From the NCBI GenBank assembly GCA_002683355.1, contig NYTF01000033.1, forward strand, positions 1-23,170: a stretch of 23,170 nt of DNA, in the 5' to 3' direction. Both the position numbers and the translations under genes were made by a program. The notes below the pieces were generated by a model that made no database searches, was not told where the DNA came from, and saw nothing but the letters and a program-made list of their open reading frames with translations. Source of the DNA: Paracoccaceae bacterium (GTDB taxonomy: Bacteria; Pseudomonadota; Alphaproteobacteria; Rhodobacterales; Rhodobacteraceae). Shown piece after piece: positions 18,844-23,170 of the stretch (position 1 is the first letter of the stretch; each line of letters starts with the position of its first letter).

Positions 18844-18961
18844 TTCGCACTTGACTCGCAACTTATTTAAAACCGAATCTACTAAATAAAAGACAAACAC
18901 AATATGTTGTTGTTGATCATAATTTGGGTACTAAATTTTTAATTATTAATCTATATTTTTT

Positions 18962-18989
18962 AAAAAAAAAGCGCCCTACATTGGGCGCT
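18962..18989 (-). terminator. Rho-independent terminator of rpsT
   Basis: Minus strand: AGCGCCC, loop AATGTA, GGGCGCT, then a run of nine T. It begins 28 bases after the rpsT stop, a textbook arrangement that isolates rpsT from the rhodanese-dnaA unit. Confidence 0.92.
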
Positions 18990-19016
18990 GATTAAGAATC
19001 TTCAGGTAATAATAAT

Positions 19017-19283
19017 TTATGCGCTCAAAGCTTTCACTCTAGCAGATAATCTTGACATTTTTCTGCTTGCCGTATTTTTGTGCATTATACCCTTAGATAC
19101 TCCACGCATAATTTCCGGCTGTACTGCCCTTAAAGCTTCGCCAGCCTCTTTAGCATTGCCGCCAGTGATAGCTTCCTCAAGTTTTCTAACAAAGGTTCTT
19201 ATTCTAGAACGTCTTGCCTTGTTAACGTCAGTTCTGCGATCAATCTGTCGAGCTCTTTTTTTTGCTTGGGCCGAATTTGCCAT
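19017..19283 (-). CDS. rpsT: 30S ribosomal protein S20
   Basis: Primary-binding small-subunit protein of 88 residues, mostly helical and basic. The N-terminus [13 protein letters not shown], the [15 protein letters not shown] segment and the C-terminal [23 protein letters not shown] are the S20 signature. AAAGGT seven bases before ATG 19283 serves as ribosome site. It is a single-gene unit with its own promoter (19323-19351) and a strong terminator (18962-18989). Its place just upstream of dnaA is common in Alphaproteobacteria. Confidence 0.97.
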   Translation of the reverse strand: MANSAQAKKRARQIDRRTDVNKARRSRIRTFVRKLEEAITGGNAKEAGEALRAVQPEIMRGVSKGIMHKNTASRKMSRLSARVKALSA

Positions 19284-19322
19284 GATTTTACCTTTAATGA
19301 TATAAATATTTCTAAGAAGTGG

Positions 19323-19351
19323 CTTCTAGCGAAGCATATCCACTTAGTCAA
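19323..19351 (-). promoter_or_regulatory. Promoter candidate for rpsT
   Basis: Minus strand: TTGACT (19346-19351), 17 bases, TAGAAG (19323-19328). The start would be near 19316, with a leader of about 33 bases. The -35 is strong and the -10 moderate. It lies in the 82-base gap after the enoyl-CoA hydratase gene. Confidence 0.5.
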
Positions 19352-19365
19352 CTAGTACTCTCACT

Positions 19366-20142
19366 CTATTTTGCACGGAAATGAGGCTCTCTCTTTTCTA
19401 AGAATGCCGCCATCCCTTCTTTTTGATCCTGTGTTGCAAATAATGAATGGAATAGACGTTTTTCAAAAAGAATTCCTTCTGAGAGAGATGTTTCTTCAGC
19501 TCGATTAACAGCTTCCTTTACTGCCATCACTGTGAGAGTTGATTTCTCAGCTATTTTAGATGCCGCCACTTTAGCCTCTTTGATTAGCTCCTTTGCAGGA
19601 ACAACTCTACTAACCAAGCCACTACGTTCCGCTTCTTCAGCATCCATAAAGCGCCCAGTTAAATGCATGTCCATGGATTTAGCTTTCCCAACGAGTCTTG
19701 TTAAACGTTGTGTACCTCCAATACCTGCTACTACTCCAAGATTAATTTCAGGTTGTCCAAATTTTGCCGTATCAGATGCTATGATAAAATCACACATCAT
19801 CGCTAACTCACATCCTCCACCTAAAGCATATCCAGAAACTGCAGCAATTATTGGTTTTCTACTATTTGAAATTGTAGAATGTTCTTCACCGAAAAAATTA
19901 GACTTAAACATATCAACAAATGATTTTTTTGCCATTTCAGAAATATCAGCGCCAGCAGCGAAAGCCTTTTCTGAGCCTGATATAATTAAAGCATGAACTC
20001 TTTCATCATTGTTCATCAGAGTTACGGCAGTTGCCAATTCTCCAAGCATTTTACTATTTAAAGCATTTAATGCCTCAGGACGGTTTAATGTGATCATACC
20101 CACATGCTCTTCAATCTCGATAATTAATGTTTCGTAAGCCAT
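19366..20142 (-). CDS. Enoyl-CoA hydratase (crotonase family)
   Basis: Crotonase-fold enzyme of 258 residues that adds water to trans-2-enoyl-CoA in fatty-acid beta-oxidation. The oxyanion-hole stretches [11 protein letters not shown] (60-70) and [16 protein letters not shown] (104-119), and the two catalytic glutamates Glu112 and Glu132 ([19 protein letters not shown]), have the 20-residue spacing of classic short-chain enoyl-CoA hydratase. The C-terminal [14 protein letters not shown] is also standard. Both glutamates are present, which favours hydratase over isomerase. It follows mutM by 58 bases and precedes rpsT, a neighbourhood I recognise from Rhodobacterales. Confidence 0.93.
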   Translation of the reverse strand: MAYETLIIEIEEHVGMITLNRPEALNALNSKMLGELATAVTLMNNDERVHALIISGSEKAFAAGADISEMAKKSFVDMFKSNFFGEEHSTISNSRKPIIAAVSGYALGGGCELAMMCDFIIASDTAKFGQPEINLGVVAGIGGTQRLTRLVGKAKSMDMHLTGRFMDAEEAERSGLVSRVVPAKELIKEAKVAASKIAEKSTLTVMAVKEAVNRAEETSLSEGILFEKRLFHSLFATQDQKEGMAAFLEKREPHFRAK

Positions 20143-20200
20143 TTTATCTCTTATTTTGTTTATGTTAAGGACACATCAAAACACATTATTTAAAGAAAAT

Positions 20201-21064
20201 CTATCTTTGACATTTATTACAAAAAAATGTTGATCTGCCCGACTGAACAATCTTTTCTATTTTACTGTCGCATCCTTTTGTTTTACAATTATTTCCTTCG
20301 CGGTCATATACTTTAAAATTATGTTGAAAATAACCCAATTCACCAGCAGTGTTTTTAAAATCATTTAAAGAAGATCCACCTGATTCTATCGCCTCTTTTA
20401 ACACTTTGCGAATCGCTAAGGTCAAAAGCTCAAGTTGTTTTCTTTTAACAGATCCAGCTAACTTCAACGGGGAAATTCCAGAATGCCATAAAGCTTCACA
20501 AACATATATATTTCCCAAACCACAAACATACTTTTGGTTTAAAAGTGCTGACTTTACACTTGTCTTTCTGTATTTAAAGTTATCAACAAGAAAATCTGCA
20601 TTAAATTGATTACTTAAGGGCTCGATGCCCAAATTTGACATCATTTTATGTTTATTCAATTCTACTGATCGGCAAAGATCAATCGCTCCAAACCTTCTTG
20701 GATCATTATAAACCACGCGCGTTTTATCTTCAAAATCAAAAATAACATGATCATGTTTTTCCACAGAAGGCTTGTTAAAGTACATATTTTTCTCACTCTT
20801 CTCATAACCCAATTTATGAATCAAAACTCGGCCTGACATACCCAAATGCAATATCATTGTTTCACCTCGGGATAAATCAACCAATACATACTTAGATCTT
20901 CTTCTAACATTTAAGACTACATTACCTTCAAGGCGTTCCTTCATATCCAATGGAAATGGCCACCGCAGGTTGGGTCGATTTATTATAACATTCTCGATCA
21001 ACCTCCCAGAAATTGCAGGTAATAGTCCTTGAACAACTGTCTCCACCTCAGGCAATTCTGGCAT
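20201..21064 (-). CDS. mutM: Formamidopyrimidine-DNA glycosylase (8-oxoguanine repair)
   Basis: Bifunctional base-excision enzyme that removes 8-oxoguanine and formamidopyrimidines and nicks the strand. The mature N-terminus after Met removal is PELPEVETV, with Pro2 as the Schiff-base nucleophile and Glu3 as its partner. Lys58 lies in RRRSKYVLVDL, the H2TH region has KSALLNQKYVCGLGNIYVCEALW, and the C-terminal zinc finger uses Cys260, Cys265, Cys282 and Cys285, with Arg277 in the GRSTFFC loop. The length of 287 residues is normal. AAAGG eight bases before the ATG is the ribosome site. It is divergent from ubiE. Confidence 0.96.
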   Translation of the reverse strand: MPELPEVETVVQGLLPAISGRLIENVIINRPNLRWPFPLDMKERLEGNVVLNVRRRSKYVLVDLSRGETMILHLGMSGRVLIHKLGYEKSEKNMYFNKPSVEKHDHVIFDFEDKTRVVYNDPRRFGAIDLCRSVELNKHKMMSNLGIEPLSNQFNADFLVDNFKYRKTSVKSALLNQKYVCGLGNIYVCEALWHSGISPLKLAGSVKRKQLELLTLAIRKVLKEAIESGGSSLNDFKNTAGELGYFQHNFKVYDREGNNCKTKGCDSKIEKIVQSGRSTFFCNKCQR

Positions 21065-21246
21065 TATTTAAACCTTTCAATTACGATATTATTGGTAATA
21101 TTAGACTTAGGCTGCATATAGGGCTCTCCTCAGAAATGGACTAAAATCAGCCAAATAAATTTATTATTGTTAACTATTTGCGCTGAATCATTCACATTTA
21201 TGTTTATCACGCATATATGAACTTTAAACACTTAGCGAGTTATGGA

Positions 21247-21996
21247 ATGCCTGAAATAAAAAATGTCACTCATTTTGGAAACAAAGTTGTACAAAAAAAT
21301 GAAAAAGCTTCAATGGTCAACGATGTTTTTACAAGTGTTGCCCAAAAATATGACATGATGAATGATGCTATGTCTCTCGGCATTCATAGAATTTGGAAAA
21401 GTGCTATGTTAGATTGGCTTGCTCCAAGAAATAATCAACACTTACTTGATGTCGCAGGTGGTACAGGTGATATTGCATTTAAATTCTTAGACCGTGCTCC
21501 CTTATCAGAGGTTACTGTCCTAGATATGACTGAAAAAATGCTAATTGAAGGAAAAAAAAGGGCTGAAGCCAAAAGATTCAAAGATAAATTAAATTGGGTT
21601 TGTGGTGATGCTCTGAACTTGCCGTTTAAAGATAATATTTTCGATGCATACACTATTAGCTTTGGAATACGAAATGTGACTGATATCCCAAAAGCTTTAT
21701 CAGAGGCATACCGCGTTCTAAAACCGGGTGGCAGAATGTTAGTTCTGGAATTCAGTCAGATACCAATTTCAAAGTTACAAAAACTCTATGACCTTTATTC
21801 ATTCAACGCCATACCAAAGATGGGCAAGCTCATTGTTGGCGACAGTGATAGCTACAAATATTTGGTTGAATCAATCAGAAAGTTTCCCAACCAGGAAGAT
21901 TTTCTTGACATGTTAAAAAATGCTGGATTTGAAAATTCAAAATACAGAAATTTAAGTTTAGGCATTGCGGCACTTCACTCTGGATGGAAGATTTAG
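21247..21996 (+). CDS. ubiE: Ubiquinone/menaquinone biosynthesis C-methyltransferase
   Basis: SAM-dependent methyltransferase that adds the C-2 methyl group to the benzoquinol ring in ubiquinone synthesis (and to demethylmenaquinol where present). THFGN near the N-terminus, [18 protein letters not shown], the SAM-binding [31 protein letters not shown] and [15 protein letters not shown] are diagnostic. The start is uncertain: ATG 21247 gives 249 residues and an N-terminus like other UbiE proteins (seven residues before THFG). ATG 21217 would add ten unconserved residues. Neither has a strong ribosome site; GAG lies seven bases before 21247. The end overlaps ubiB by 13 bases, indicating coupled translation. 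Confidence 0.94.
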   Translation: MPEIKNVTHFGNKVVQKNEKASMVNDVFTSVAQKYDMMNDAMSLGIHRIWKSAMLDWLAPRNNQHLLDVAGGTGDIAFKFLDRAPLSEVTVLDMTEKMLIEGKKRAEAKRFKDKLNWVCGDALNLPFKDNIFDAYTISFGIRNVTDIPKALSEAYRVLKPGGRMLVLEFSQIPISKLQKLYDLYSFNAIPKMGKLIVGDSDSYKYLVESIRKFPNQEDFLDMLKNAGFENSKYRNLSLGIAALHSGWKI

Positions 21997-23170
21997 AAGT
22001 GCGTGGCCCTCATAATATATGGCGGTTAATTAGAACCGGCGCTACATTTGAGAGAACTGGGGCCATGAATGTTGCCTTAGCAGCTTTAAACGCACCTAAA
22101 AGTATTCGCATAGCTTCTCGATTTTTAGGGTGGCCGTTTAAATGGCTAGGTTACAAAGGAGACATTAATCAACCCCCTATCTTAAGAGCAATCAGCGCGC
22201 TTGGTCCTGCTTACATAAAATTTGGTCAGTTGCTTTCAACTAGGCCCGACATTGTGGGAAATACCTTGTCAACTGAACTAAAAGTCTTACAGGATCGGAT
22301 TCCACCGTTCTCAAGAGATTTAGCAATAAAGACTATTGTCTCAGAATTAAAAACACCATTAGAAGAAGTTTTTATAAATTTTTCAGAACCTGTGGCTGCG
22401 GCATCAATTGCGCAAGTACACAAGGCAAACTTAAAATCTAATGGTGCCGAAGTTGCAGTGAAAGTTTTAAGGCCTAATATTGCAAAAGCTTTTAAGCGAG
22501 ATATTGATGCTTTTTTTTTCGCTGCACGAGTTATCGAATTACTTTCTCCATCAGCGAGAAGATTAAGACCAACTGATGTAATTTCTCATTTTGATAGCGT
22601 TGTTAAGGGAGAATTAGATCTAATGCTAGAAACAGCTGCTGGCTCTGAATTTGAAGCGACCACAGCTAACGATGAGAATTTCCAAGTACCGCATATACAT
22701 TGGCACCTATCAAGTCATAGCGTGATGACATTAGATTGGGCAGAAGGGATACCACTTGGAAATGTTGAAGAGCTTGACAGTGCAGGGCATGATTTATCTG
22801 ATCTATCAGAGAGGATAATTCAAACTTTTTTAAGGCACGCGTTAAGAGATGGATTTTTCCACGCAGACATGCACCAAGGAAACCTAAAAGTCGCAAAAAA
22901 TGGGGATCTAATTGCACTAGATTTTGGCATAATGGGAAGAATAGACGAGTATACTAGACGTGTTTATGCAGAGATTATAATGGGGTTTATAAATAAAAAT
23001 TACAAAAGAGTTGCTGAAGTCCATTTTGAAGCTGGGTATGTTCCAAAAGACCAAGACGTAGACGCATTTGCACAAGCATTAAGAGCTGTTGGTGAGCCAA
23101 TATTTGGTGAAGACGCCAGTAAAATATCTATGGCAAAACTTTTAACTCAATTATTTGATGTGACTGAAAG
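21984..23170 (+). CDS. ubiB: Ubiquinone biosynthesis regulatory kinase-like protein UbiB (3' end outside window)
   Basis: The frame is open from ATG 21984 to the window edge (395 codons of about 510). UbiB/COQ8 atypical kinase features are all present: KFGQ (79-82), the Ala-rich loop AAAS (138-141, replacing the Gly-rich loop), ATP-site Lys160 in AVKVLRP, the catalytic HADMHQGN (293-300) and DFG (313-315). These ATPases support the membrane-bound ubiquinone-synthesis complex rather than phosphorylate proteins. C-terminal membrane segments would lie beyond the edge. A GTG at 21999 is an alternative start. It overlaps the ubiE stop, so both belong to one operon. Confidence 0.95.
   Translation, partial: MEDLEVRGPHNIWRLIRTGATFERTGAMNVALAALNAPKSIRIASRFLGWPFKWLGYKGDINQPPILRAISALGPAYIKFGQLLSTRPDIVGNTLSTELKVLQDRIPPFSRDLAIKTIVSELKTPLEEVFINFSEPVAAASIAQVHKANLKSNGAEVAVKVLRPNIAKAFKRDIDAFFFAARVIELLSPSARRLRPTDVISHFDSVVKGELDLMLETAAGSEFEATTANDENFQVPHIHWHLSSHSVMTLDWAEGIPLGNVEELDSAGHDLSDLSERIIQTFLRHALRDGFFHADMHQGNLKVAKNGDLIALDFGIMGRIDEYTRRVYAEIIMGFINKNYKRVAEVHFEAGYVPKDQDVDAFAQALRAVGEPIFGEDASKISMAKLLTQLFDVTE

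Noticed and set aside
22226..22917. Minus-strand open frames opposite the ubiB region
   Set aside because: The plus strand carries an uninterrupted UbiB frame with all kinase-like motifs; the minus frames are shadows.

Overview
The window is AT-rich (roughly one third GC by eye), gene-dense bacterial DNA with no mobile elements, tRNA, rRNA or CRISPR. The proteins point to an alphaproteobacterium. UbiE, DnaN, GyrB and the C69-type peptidase read like those of Rhodobacterales, and the block ubiB-ubiE / mutM-enoyl-CoA hydratase-rpsT-(rhodanese)-dnaA-dnaN-recF-gyrB is the dnaA neighbourhood I associate with that order. A low-GC marine rhodobacterial lineage is my best guess; this rests on recognition of sequences and gene order, not on a search.

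Layout. Bases 1-3879 (+ strand) hold the 3' end of a HAD hydrolase, dapE (lysine/peptidoglycan precursor synthesis) and a short RNase R. Bases 3900-9438 (- strand) hold typA, an APH-fold kinase overlapping a class-III PLP enzyme of the phospho-lyase type, arfB (ribosome rescue), a small unannotated transcription unit with an extreme Shine-Dalgarno sequence and a strong terminator, and a VUT/YhhQ transporter. trhO (tRNA U34 hydroxylase, + strand) follows and converges on a C69-type N-terminal-nucleophile peptidase. Bases 11996-18774 (- strand) are the replication block: rhodanese-dnaA, then dnaN-recF-gyrB. rpsT, an enoyl-CoA hydratase and mutM follow, still on the - strand. The window closes with the divergent ubiquinone genes ubiE-ubiB (+ strand), ubiB running off the end.

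Functional themes are replication initiation and clamp loading targets (dnaA, dnaN, recF, gyrB, mutM), translation and its quality control (typA, arfB, rnr, rpsT, trhO, and a VUT transporter probably for a queuosine precursor), and quinone synthesis (ubiE, ubiB). No gene-free stretch exceeds 300 bases. The longest are 18775-19016 (rpsT terminator and rhodanese-dnaA leader), 8575-8796 (small RNA unit), 9439-9628 (divergent VUT/trhO promoters), 16757-16920 (dnaN promoters) and 21065-21246 (mutM/ubiE divergent region).

The most unusual spot is 8591-8789. It holds an 18-codon open reading frame preceded by a Shine-Dalgarno sequence complementary to about 18 bases of the usual 16S rRNA 3' end, and ends in a textbook terminator just ahead of the ribosome-rescue gene arfB. 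Other points of interest are a kinase/phospho-lyase pair, a C69-type peptidase with Ser in place of the nucleophilic Cys, and an RNase R without its N-terminal winged-helix domain.
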